This document shows positions 1 to 10,458 of a stretch of DNA of 64,000 bases, piece after piece; position 1 is the first letter of the stretch, and every line of letters starts with the position of its first letter. Under the pieces are notes generated by a model. The model was not told the origin of the DNA and made no database searches. It saw nothing but the letters and a program-made list of their open reading frames with translations. The translations under genes and the position numbers were made by a program. Source of the stretch: Acarospora socialis (Eukaryota > Ascomycota > Lecanoromycetes > Acarosporales > Acarosporaceae); assembly GCA_025617375.2 (NCBI GenBank), contig JAMYGW020000001.1, positions 620,001 to 684,000 of the forward strand. Direction: 5' to 3'.

Positions 1-3000
1 TTCTCTTTAATCATTCTTTTCTTTAAATGTTCTTAACTTTGTATTCTTTATCAGATTCAACAGATGTTTCAGTGACTTGAAGTAATATGAATTGATTGCA
101 GTGCTGTAACATGAATGCATAAAATACTGAGTGTATTTTCATCTTCTTGAGTAAGTTTAACTCATAACTTAATTTCTTGATATCTCATATGATCTTAAAT
201 AATTCAATGCTCTTATTCTTCAGCTTCTTGCTTCTTTCTTTTGTTTTTATTTTGTTTATTTTTAAATATATCTTTTCTTCTTTCTTAAATAATTTCATCT
301 TTATCATTTGTCTCATCTGCTGTTCAATTCATCTCATTAGATCTCAATGCAGTTTTTTCAGTTGAGTAATGTTCAAAATTGCTTTTTGACTTTGTGATTT
401 ATATCTCTGTGAATCTTATCACATCTTTGAATTGTAGTTATAGTTCATGAAGAAAGATGTTTTTTTTGTGATCTCATTCTTTGCATTATTGTACACAAAC
501 TGTATCATTAACAACAGTTGTACTCAGTTGTTCTGATTCTCATTGATGTAGTGTTTTAAGTATGTTTTTACTGTTTAATTCATTCATTTGCTTTGTTCAT
601 TTATCTGTGAATAATATATCATTAATATTTTGTGTCTTACTTCAAGTTTTGCTGTGAATGTTTCTCAAAACTTGCTTGTGAACAGCTTGTCTTTATTGAT
701 GATAAACTCTTTTGATAATTTATGATTACTAATCAATTCTTACAATATAATATACATCAATACTGATGCTGTCACAGTTTCTCTAAATGAAATGAATATT
801 GTGTACTTAATTAATTTGTTCACTATAATCAATATACTGTTAAATTTCATTCTTCATGCTAAATCTTTTAATGATGATAACTTCATGATGAAGTTCATAA
901 TAATTAACTTTCATGATGCATCTAATGCATTTAGTTGTATTACTTCATTGTATTATTTATCTCAGTTAATTTTATTTCTTCAGCATGAGTTGTACACAGC
1001 AATCATTTTAATGATTTAATTTTTAAAATTGTTAATGTTGTATCTTCTTTACACTAAATTCTCAGTGCATTTAACTTTTAGATGTTCTCTGACTTTATTG
1101 TAGTGATATATTTTAATAAGTTTTTTGTTTGTCAAGAAAGCTTATTCTATCTTGTGTGTTGCTGCTAAATTCTTTGTGAGAATTTCATTTTTGTTTTTGC
1201 TGAAAATTTCAACATATATTGTCTGTACATTTTTATGATCAGATTATCTACTTAAGATATTTGCTTCATCATTTTTATTATTTTTCTTGTAATAAATCTA
1301 AAATTCATAGTCTGTCAACTGCTCTGCTCAATGAATCTGTCATTAGTTAAGTTATTTAGTTGTTGTGAAGTTTCTCAGATTCTTATGATTCATATAGATT
1401 TAAATTGACTTGTTTGTTTTTGTGAGATAAAATCTTCAATCTTATAGTACTTTCACTATTGCAAGAAGTTTCTTATTGTGAATCTCATATCTTTTCTTGA
1501 ATTCTGATAGTTTTTTAAATTGATATGTTATGAGTTTTTGTTGTTCATTTTCAATTTAATATAAACATACTTTTACTGCAAAATTTGAAGTGTTGATCTT
1601 CAGTATTTTCTTGCATACTGAATTGAGTATTCTCAAATGCACTGTTTCACTAAGACTTTTCTTTAATATGTGAAATGCATTTTTCTGATCTTTTTCTCAA
1701 TGTTATTCTTTGCTCTTGTGTGTTAAACACATTAGCAGTTTTGCAATCTTTGTGTATTCAGATACAAACTTTCAATAGTAATTCATTAATTTCAGAAAGA
1801 CTTGTACTTTCTTAATTCATTTTAATGTTAATTAGTTTCTGACTGCTTCTGTCTTTTTTAAATTCTTTTTAATTTGTTCAGATTGAATTATATAGTCTAG
1901 AAACTTAATTTTCTTGATCTTGAATCTGTTTTTTGACTTTTTTCATGTACAAGACTTTCTCATTGAGTCTTGTCAATATCTTGTGTACATACTCTCAATG
2001 CTCTTCAAGATTCTCTAAATATATTAAAATATTATTAAAATACATGATCACAAAATCATCAAGATATTCTTTCAGTGTGTCATTGATCAATCTTTAAAAG
2101 ATAATGAAAACATTCTTTAGTTCAAACAACATAACAGTGTATTCATATTGTTCATATTGCATTCAGAATGCTGTTTTTCATTCTTTATCTTTTTTCATTC
2201 TGACTCAGTAGTAAATCTTCTTGAGATCTAAGTTCATAAATTACTTCATCTTACTTAATTAATCTTGTAACTCTTCTATTAACAGTAAAGAATAATTATT
2301 TCTATGAATTATTTCATTGAGTTGTCTGTAGTCAACACATAATTATTTTTTTTCATTTTTCTTTGATATAAATAGAATCAGATATTCTGTCAGTGATTTT
2401 GATGATTTTATAAGTTTTCTTTTGAGATTCTTGTTAAGATAAGCTCTAACTTTCTTGAGTTGATTTTCACTTATTGAGTATAATAACATTCACTTAAATT
2501 GCTTTTTATTCAATAGCAGTATCTCATGATTTCATGACTTAAACTCTGATAAGCTCATTTCTAATTATTTAGAAATCTCATATGCATCTTTGACTGCACA
2601 TATCTTCTTTATAATTTAATCAATCTTTGAGTTTCTTTTGCATAATCAAGACATCTCTAGTACTGCATTGTATCTCATTGACTCTATAATGTCAAATGTT
2701 ATCTCTTGTGAATTTTCAAGAATTAAGACTTTTACACAGATTTTCTCTTTTATTCTTTTCATGACTCTGTTAATCATTTATATGTTGAATAAACAGTGTA
2801 CTCATTGTGTCTTTAACTTCAACATCTTAATGATTTTGTGATTCACAACATTACTGTTCACTTTAAAATTCATTAATGCATTGATCTGATGTTTGTTGAT
2901 CATGATTTAAGTTTAAATTTAATGATTATTGTTGTTTCTTTGAGATATCATTAGCTTCTTGTTCTTTAGTCTTGTTGAAAGAGCTTTTCATTTTTTGACT

Positions 3001-5210
3001 TCTTTGATTGTTCAGCTTGTCTTTAAAGTTCTTAAAATTATTTGAGTTTTTTCTGATCATAAAATTTGTATATTTTAGATTGTATCACTCAATGCATCTT
3101 TCTGAGTGTAGTCAGAATTCATACTGATTGTATTTCATTTGCAACTGATTCTTTAAAACTCTTACTCTTTGCAGAAATTTGAATGATATATATTTTCTGC
3201 TGAAAATTCATCTGTTTTTATTCTGTGTGATATATTTTCTAAGTAAGTGTATTTTAATTTTATGACTTTTTATTTTTCACACAAGAGATCTAAACAATGT
3301 TGCATCATTACTGCTGAAATATTCATCTTTAACAGCTGTCATCAGCTTCTTTAGTTGATTGAGTGTCTTTTGTTCTTTTACACTTTTGTGTTGCACTTTT
3401 CATTTCATAGTTTACATCTTTTGTTCAAGCTCTTACTTCTTAAATTGAAGCTTTTCTTCTCTCAATATTCTGCATTGATTCTCTGAATGCTGATATGTCA
3501 TTTTTAATTGTATATTGACTTTTTATTCATTGATTTCTTTCTGATTTGCATTTAAATTCAGTGCTTATTAAATATTATTGCTGTAATCTTCTTCTATCTG
3601 AGTTACTTAAGCATTGATTTCTTCAATCTCAGCATCAAGATTTTCTTTCTTAATAAGAATAGCTAATTCTTTCTTGCAAATCAGTCTGTTGCATTTATTT
3701 TTGTCTTTCTTTCTTAACTTCTGTGAGTATCATTCAGCTTTATTTTTATTACTTATGTACACTCAGCACAGATTATTGTAACAGACTGTTCAGTTTAGAA
3801 CATTATGTATTATGTTTAGTTTTTTTGCTTTTGTTTCAGTCATTATTGTTGTGATATCTTTTCTATTCATTCAAGATCTGTTGCACTCTTAAGCAAGATG
3901 TTTAGATTTTCTACAGTTATAATACATTTACTTTTTATTTTGCAGTGTTATCTGAGACTTATTAAATCACTCTGTTCAACATTCAAACTCTGTTTATTTG
4001 ATTTTTTATGATTTCTAATGACATTTCTTGATTGCATTAAGATTCATAGAATTTATCTTTCTATGTCATATCAGTAAAATATATCTCTTCATTCACAATC
4101 AGAAACTTTTCTCTTAATCTTTTATCATAAATAACATTCAATATCTCTTGTGCTTTATCTGACACTTTTATTGATAACTGTCAATGTAAATACTCAGATT
4201 AATTATTTTCTGAAGATTGTCTGATCATTTTACTTAAGCTATCTTGTTTTTGATGAACTTTCTTAACTTACAATAATACTAATAAATAAGTGCTTTGTCA
4301 TTTCATCTGATAAGTACTATTAGTCACTGAAACTTTATAATGTATATTGTCACTAATTCATTCTGTCACAAAATATAAATCTGTTTCTCAGCTGTTCTTT
4401 TTTTGTTGATTACTTTGAAGATTTTTTTCAGTTTCTTCTTAAACTGATCATAGTTGTTGAACATGAACTCTGTATCTTTGTTGCATTCTTTGTACTTTTT
4501 TTTAGAAACTCATGTAGTCTGAAATTAACTTAATCAAAAACTGTGTTCATTAAATAAATCATTGCAAACAGTATTTTCTCTTGATTGATCTGAAACTTCA
4601 GTTGATTGAATTCAATATATAGATTAAGTTTAATTACAAAGATTTACAGCTTTTCTTATTCTTCATCAAAGATATCTAATATCTGTATCTTAAATGCACT
4701 CAGAGATAGTTGTATGACTTGAATTAACATTGTCATCAATAATGTCATCATTCTATCTGAAGTAAATAATAAAGATGAGTTTATTAAGATCTGTCTTACA
4801 AACAAGATTGAGATATTCTTTTGTGTGTCAGACATTGTACTTTTTATATTGTAAGAGTGTTCAAAGTGTAATGTTCTCATGAAAGATTTCTCTCATATAA
4901 GAACTAAAAGTTTGTACTTGTTAATATAAAAGCTGATCTAAAATAGTTCTGATCTTTAATTCTTAGATTATTATTTAAGTTGAATATGACTCTTTTCATA
5001 AGAAAAATAACTGTGACTATATACTGAGTCTGCTTGCTGATCTCATTGTTAAGCTTATTAAGTTAACTTGTTCATGCAATCTGTCAAGCTTGCTCATCAA
5101 ACTTATTATTGAGCATATTAAGATGTCACATGACTTCTGTCTTGACAGACAATCTATTAAATGTTCTTTCTGTATATAAGTCAGTCTGTGCTTTATTTCT
5201 TCAGATATGA
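1..5210 (-). mobile_element. Ty3/gypsy LTR retrotransposon relic, runs off left edge
   Basis: Minus-strand remains of a Ty3/gypsy-type element. Reverse transcriptase signatures are still legible on the minus strand: VDYRQLN at about 2316-2340 and a YLDD catalytic box at about 2041-2075. A Gag-type zinc-knuckle remnant lies near 3890-3935. The order is therefore gag (about 4900-3900) then pol (below about 2500), with integrase expected towards the left edge but not resolved. A probable LTR/leader occupies roughly 4900-5210, with a TATA-like box on the minus strand near 5014-5028; its ends could not be fixed. The right edge abuts the interior of a plus-strand copia polyprotein, so this element appears to have inserted into that one. 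It is a fossil: dozens of breaks, no intact gene. Age cannot be given; both elements share the same mutational signature. Confidence 0.75.
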
Positions 5211-6529
5211 CTGTAATACTGAGTAGTTAAGAACTACAAATAGCAATTTGATGTCAACTATAATCAAATCTTTGCATCTGTTGTCAAGTCACAAATCTAC
5301 AAAGCTCTCTTTATCTTAATCATTTATTTTGATCTAAAGACTGAGCAAATGAACATGACAACTGTATTTCTTTATGATTCTATCAATTAAATCATCTATA
5401 TGAAGCTTTTTCATGAATATGAGCTTTCTGACATGATTGTCTTGCTTAATAAAATCTTATATGATTTAAAGCAGACATCTCATCTTTAATATAAGACTCT
5501 ATGTAATCATCTTATCTTGCTTGATTTTCATTATCTTAACTCTGATCATAGTGTCTATTTTTGAATCAATGACAGTGTTATCATCACTATCTACATTGAT
5601 GATCTTCTTCTTATAGAAAAGAATAAATCAATCATTCAAGATGTCAAAATACATCTTATTAACATCTTTAAGATGTCAGATCTTGATCTTATGTTTTACT
5701 ATTTAAATATAAAGATTGAGCACAACTGTTCTGAACACACTATTTATTTTATTCAGACAGTTTACATTAATAAGATTCTTAAGATATTTCAACAGTTATA
5801 GACAGTTTCTGTTAACATATTTATGAATTTTGATGCAGTACTCATGAAAAAGTTCATCACTCAAACTGACATTATCACTATTTGATGTTATCAAAAGACA
5901 GTAAAATCACTAATGTACATCATGTTACAAATACATTCTAATATTGTCTTTACTGTCTTTACTGTTAGTCAGTTTGATCAGAACTCAAATGTCTCACATT
6001 ATAATGTTGTTAAGTGAGTCTTTAAATATCTCACTGACACTACAGACTTAAGTGTCATTTATGACATCACTGATGTGAATCTCATTGACTATATTGATGC
6101 TGATTGAAATGAATATTGTAATATTTAAAAGTTCATTGACACTTATTTCTTTCTTTTCTTCAAAGATTCTATTAATTGATGTTTAAAATATCAACAGACT
6201 GTTGTTTTATTATTCACTGAGTCTGAATACATGATTAAAATGCAAGCAACAAAGAAAGTCATATGTCTTCACTGTTTTCTTACAGAAATTAACTTTCTTG
6301 ATAATGATGATTCTATCATTATTTGTGCTGATAATTGTGATGTTATAAATCTAACTTAAAACTCTGAGTTTTATGTCTGCATCAAGCACATTGATATTCA
6401 GTATCACTTCATTTGTAAAACTGTTAATTGCAATCTTATCAATCTTAAGTTTGTCTCTACATCTGAATAAGCAGCTGACAAACTTATAAAATCTTTATTT
6501 ATCATTAAGTTTCATTACTTTCTTAGTCA

Positions 6530-6925
6530 GCTAGATCTTCTAGTCACAATGATTTTATAAATTAAATCAATAAACATCAATTAATTGCAATCTGAATAAT
6601 TGATTTACTTATTTATAAAGTATGACAGATCATAATCTACATCATAACAATTAAGTCAACTTCTCAAATTGTTAACTGATTTTTTAATCACACATTTGAG
6701 TTTTAATCTCATCATCACTTTCTTTGTTGACTAGAACTTATGTCAACAACATTATAAATTGAATTGATGAAACATTCATTAATAATGATCAAAATAACTG
6801 ATTTAACAAACTTGTGAAGTATAACAGATCATAATTTACATCACAAAATTGTTAAGTCAGTTCTTTTCAATTATTCACTCTTTTTATCACATATTCAAGT
6901 TCTAATCTCATTATTGCTTCATTTT
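6530..6925 (+). repeat. two-copy tandem repeat, unit about 200 bp, in copia 3' UTR
   Basis: Two diverged direct copies, about 6530-6730 and 6731-6925. Shared landmarks in each are CTAGAxCTT near the start, then AGTATRACAGATCATAAT, then a stretch around GTTAAGTCA, then TCAAGTTCTAATCTCAT-like sequence. It lies between the RNase H end and the 3' LTR of the copia relic. Read as an internal duplication of the 3' untranslated region. Confidence 0.6.
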
Positions 6926-7121
6926 TTGCATCTTTGTTACATTTTTTTCTTTTTATCTCATTCTCACTTTCTCATCTCACTGTCATCTCAATCTTTTTTA
7001 TATTTTCTTTGTCATTTCACTATCAAATCTATCTCTTAATAGAATTGAAGAATCTATACTGATTAATGAATGAATATCTAGATTGTCTAGAATGTCTAAA
7101 TCAGTTAGATTTGAGAGAAAG

Positions 7122-7295
7122 TGTTGAAATTAGAAGACTCTTTAGAAGTTCAACTCTATTCAGTCTAGTGTTGAAATCTTCTGTGTCATGTGATATTGCT
7201 TAGTCATCACACACAAAGTTATTCTTTGTGTATTCTAGTCTTCTAGATAATTAAGACATCTAATATCAAGCAATAGAAATGTTTCAATTCCAACA
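7122..7295 (+). repeat. 3' LTR of the copia relic
   Basis: 174-bp LTR. The ends are an imperfect inverted repeat, starting TGTTGAAATT and ending AATTCCAACA. A purine-rich tract (GAGAGAAAG, 7113-7121) lies immediately upstream, as expected of a polypurine tract priming plus-strand synthesis, so this is a 3' LTR rather than a solo LTR. The flanking 5 bp downstream are ATTTT; the matching target-site copy would lie outside the window. The last few bases escape the base-composition change that affects everything to the left. Confidence 0.8.
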
Positions 7296-7744
7296 ATTTT
7301 GAAATCAGATATTGTACCTTACAATAAGTATAAGTGGTATAGGAAAGAGATATCCACATCTTGCATGTTGATCCCCAGTGTACTCGTAGTATCCATGTCA
7401 ATCCTACGAATCTCCAAGATAACAGCAATTGTTGTATCAGGGTAACTTGCATGTCCGGTAATCAGAGTTCTATGATCCCAGGTACTTTGCCTTCACAGAA
7501 CGGCGTCCATCCCTAATCCAGTTGCTCAGTCTATATGCAGGAGCGAATCGAGATGAGAGGAGTGTGGAGATACGCTAAACTGCTTCGAGCCTTATTCGCT
7601 AAACCAGAGGATAACGTCAACTCCGTCGCGTCGACCATCAAAAGACATCCCACCACCACCACATCACGGATATGTTCCCTGTACCCGGACATTGAACACG
7701 ACTTTCGAAAGCATTACAGAGCTCGGCCCACCGTAACTATCAAG

Positions 7745-9775
7745 ATGCCGCGCCTCAAGCGCACGAAAGTCGCCTCCTCGGCACCAACATCACGCGTCGC
7801 AAACACCGCTCCTACCACCACTCATCCTTCCCAAGAGCGCAACATCCAAAATCAATCCACCGGACGCGTCGCGACCACCAGTGATGACAGCGAAGGCATC
7901 GTCACCACCAGCGCCACATTGCGAAATCGCCGGGGCGTGGAAAAGCGCGACGTCTTCATGAGCGGAGGACTAGGGACGGGTGACGCACAAGATGCGCATC
8001 GCAAGCCTGGCGCGACGCGGCGGAAGGCGGCTACGGTGGACACGGCAAGAGCGCTGGAGCAGGCGAAAGCGATTGAAGGGTTGAAGAAGAGGAGGGAGGC
8101 GGCTTTGGCGAAGCAGAAGGTTTCGGTCGTGGAAGTGCCGTCTTCGATCCCGGCGTCTGGCGCTGAGGATGAGGGGTTTCCTACAGGAGGGAAGAATTCC
8201 GAGGTGATGAGAAGAGAGGATAGAGTTAGTCCGGAGAACAGATTCAGAGCCCGGGAAACACCAAGAGCGGAGACGTCCATTCTGGCGCTGGCCAATTTCA
8301 AGCGGAGACCGAGGCAGCCCAGCATACTGCAGGTCCCCGTCCAGCAGGGCGTCGACGCTGTTGATGACGATTTATACGACGCCACAGACGCGGAAGAGGA
8401 CAAGAAAAATGCTGCTAATCAGATTGGGCATCTTCAGCCAGAGGACGAGACTGAATTGGAGGGGCCAGGAGCCCCAGGAGCGGAGGTATCAATTTTGGCG
8501 CTGGCCAACTTTAAGCGCAGACCCAGGCAGCCGAGTATACTGCAGGTCGCTGTTCAGCAGGGCGTCAGTAACGCCGACGATCGGGATCTTTACGACGACG
8601 ACGACGATGTCGAGCAGATAGGAGCTTTTCAGCCAGAAGACGAGTCGACACCACTCATTGTATCAAAGACCAAACCCCAGGCCGAAGCCATCCTCTCACC
8701 CTCACCGTCATCACCAACACCGGAATCGCTACCGGGATCGAGCTCGAAGAAGCGCAAATTGACACCAGTCGAGGTACAAGTCCCGCGTTCTTCACCGCCC
8801 GAAGCACGATCTCCCCCGTCCGCAGAATTTCAACACAACGAGAACTACAACTCTCCTGATCTTCACGATGACGAGCAAGAACCCCCTTCAGAGCAACCCG
8901 ACGCACACTCCATCCGAGAACCGACACCTCAGATCTGGAGTGACACCATGGCGCCACCTCTGAGCAGCAGCCCGTCTCAACCAACCCCACACTCTCCATA
9001 TGGACTAGAACACTCCGTCCGCCCCACAACAGCCCTAATGAAGCGCAAACAACCATCGAGAAACAACCACCAATCAAATCGCAATAACTCCCCCACCAAA
9101 CCCTCAAACCTTGCCGCAAAACCCCACACTGGTACACGCCAACCCCTCTCAACAGCCGCGCTACAAATGCTCCTCCCCCGCCGCCGCACCCTTGCCCGCG
9201 CCAGACCATCGACCTTCGACATTTCAAGCAGCGACTCCGTCGACGCCGAAAACGAAGAAGCTGACCCCTCCAATCCCGTCGTCAACAATGACGACGACGA
9301 CGATGACGAACTCTCTCATCCACCCGCCAAGAGACCCGGCGCTAGGAGACGAGCCGCGAACATCGCGCCCGCGGCAGCAGGCGGTAGCAAGAAACCCTCG
9401 CCCGTCAAGAAACAGCGCGCCGCGGCCGCTGCAAAGAAAGCAGCAGCAGCAGCAGCAGGAGGTAAGGGAAGAGGCACGGAAGGTCCGAGCGCGAAGACGA
9501 AGGCGAAAAGGACGTATACGCGGCGCGTCGTGTCGGACAAGGATAAGGATAAGGACAAAGAGAATGCTGATCCTGACCCGGAGGCCTCGCACGACGGCTC
9601 TCAAGACGAAGTCGATACAGAGGATGGAGGAGGAAAAGGAGGGGACGGGAGGATTCGGATCGGCGGCCCGGAGCTGGAGAGGGCGGCGAGGTGGTTTCGG
9701 GAGGTGGAGAAGTGGGAGCTGGAGTTTGAGGAGGTGACGGCGAGTAGTGATTCGATGATGCGGGATGCGCGGTGA
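7745..9775 (+). CDS. disordered basic/acidic protein with duplicated SILALANFKRRPRQPS motif
   Basis: Single-exon reading frame, 676 residues from the ATG at 7745. An in-frame ATG at 7535 would add 70 residues, but those are not protein-like and 7745 has the better context. Function not recognised. The outstanding feature is a repeated segment: SILALANFKRRPRQPSILQ occurs twice (about residues 175-195 and 255-275), each copy followed by a QQGV and an acidic run. The rest is low-complexity: Ser/Pro-rich middle, Asp runs, a Lys/Ala-rich segment encoded partly by a CAG-type repeat near 9440-9462, and basic patches with KR/RRR clusters suggesting nuclear localisation. A better folded C-terminus (ERAARWFREVEKWELEFEEV) could be a helix for protein contact. 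A chromatin or spindle role is possible but only inferred. First normal gene to the right of the repeat block. Confidence 0.72.
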   Translation: MPRLKRTKVASSAPTSRVANTAPTTTHPSQERNIQNQSTGRVATTSDDSEGIVTTSATLRNRRGVEKRDVFMSGGLGTGDAQDAHRKPGATRRKAATVDTARALEQAKAIEGLKKRREAALAKQKVSVVEVPSSIPASGAEDEGFPTGGKNSEVMRREDRVSPENRFRARETPRAETSILALANFKRRPRQPSILQVPVQQGVDAVDDDLYDATDAEEDKKNAANQIGHLQPEDETELEGPGAPGAEVSILALANFKRRPRQPSILQVAVQQGVSNADDRDLYDDDDDVEQIGAFQPEDESTPLIVSKTKPQAEAILSPSPSSPTPESLPGSSSKKRKLTPVEVQVPRSSPPEARSPPSAEFQHNENYNSPDLHDDEQEPPSEQPDAHSIREPTPQIWSDTMAPPLSSSPSQPTPHSPYGLEHSVRPTTALMKRKQPSRNNHQSNRNNSPTKPSNLAAKPHTGTRQPLSTAALQMLLPRRRTLARARPSTFDISSSDSVDAENEEADPSNPVVNNDDDDDDELSHPPAKRPGARRRAANIAPAAAGGSKKPSPVKKQRAAAAAKKAAAAAAGGKGRGTEGPSAKTKAKRTYTRRVVSDKDKDKDKENADPDPEASHDGSQDEVDTEDGGGKGGDGRIRIGGPELERAARWFREVEKWELEFEEVTASSDSMMRDAR

Positions 9776-10458
9776 GGTATGGGCATGGGGAGGTGTGGGG
9801 TTTGGGGAAATGAGTACTCGGCAGTTGGGTACGGTGGGGGAGAGTCTGAGTATGTCGGAACGGGAAGGGAAGGAAAGGAAAGGAAGGAAAGGGCAGGGGA
9901 TGTGGTGGGACTGGATGGATTTGCAGGGATGGATTTGCAGAGTTTTGGCCAGAAGATAGATGTGGTGATCTATGGCTTTTGCCTTGTTGCTTACAGTTGC
10001 ATTTGTTGGCTTGTGTGGTTGCGGACCGGAGTTCAAGGGATGGGATGAGGTCGTGGTGGTGGTCAGTTGGGCTATACTTGTCGTGCCAGGATGCGAGTTG
10101 CTTGCTCGTGCTTCGGGCAATGGGATGTTTATCGAGTCGTGGCTCCAGCTTCCATATCGTGGCGGATCTGCATGCGCGGACCACCTGATTGTGTACCTTG
10201 CCACAGCGCCCCTACTCACCTGTCGGTCCTGCAGATTGTGACTCTTCTGACCCCAGGATCAGTAGGCATTGGTTTTTGGAGAGAACACGTTTTCCGACCG
10301 ACGTGAAATATCAGACATGTCCCGAGCATGAACATCACCTTGCAGCAAGACTCGACTTTTATTGAACGCCATCTATGTAAGATCGATCAAACATCAACAC
10401 CGACTTCTATTCCTTTGTACCAAGTACGCAATATTTACAACCCCATCTCAGAAACCAA
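9776..10458. other. intergenic, convergent 3' ends; no gene seen
   Basis: Between the 3' ends of the basic protein and PRO1. Contains a purine-rich run of AAGG-type repeats near 9868-9900. Open frames here on either strand are low-complexity and match no family I know. Confidence 0.6.

Larger units (their letters stand above)
1..7289. other. hypermutated AT-rich tract lacking CC, GG and CG
   Basis: Scanning the rows by eye I found no CC, GG or CG dinucleotide until a CC at 7290-7291, although CA, CT, TG, AG and GC are frequent. Beyond 7300 all dinucleotides appear and GC content rises sharply. This points to strand-symmetric C-to-T change in CpC and CpG contexts with CpA spared, which differs from classical CpA-directed RIP. 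The tract coincides with the retrotransposon block. Confidence 0.85.
5211..7295 (+). mobile_element. Ty1/copia LTR retrotransposon relic, 3' half
   Basis: Plus-strand 3' portion of a Ty1/copia polyprotein. Visible parts in order are: reverse transcriptase start (copia FDVNYNQ-type box near 5247), the YIDD catalytic box at about 5589-5606, the RNase H LIDYIDAD motif at about 6081-6104, a duplicated 3' untranslated stretch, a purine tract and the 3' LTR (7122-7295). The 5' half is missing here, presumably on the far side of the nested gypsy element and outside the window. It is a fossil with many breaks spread along its length. Identification rests on family motif order, which is characteristic of copia RT/RNase H. 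Confidence 0.82.

Noticed and set aside
177-4880. Several 60-75 codon open frames inside the AT-rich block
   Set aside because: They are Phe/Leu/Ile-rich by-products of base composition in dead retroelement sequence.
7122-7295. Solo LTR interpretation
   Set aside because: A purine tract directly upstream and copia RNase H further upstream show it is the 3' LTR of the adjacent relic.
9224-10219. 331-codon open frame on the minus strand opposite the basic protein gene
   Set aside because: Mirror of low-complexity coding sequence; composition is Ser/Pro/Arg runs without domain, and the plus strand has the coherent gene.
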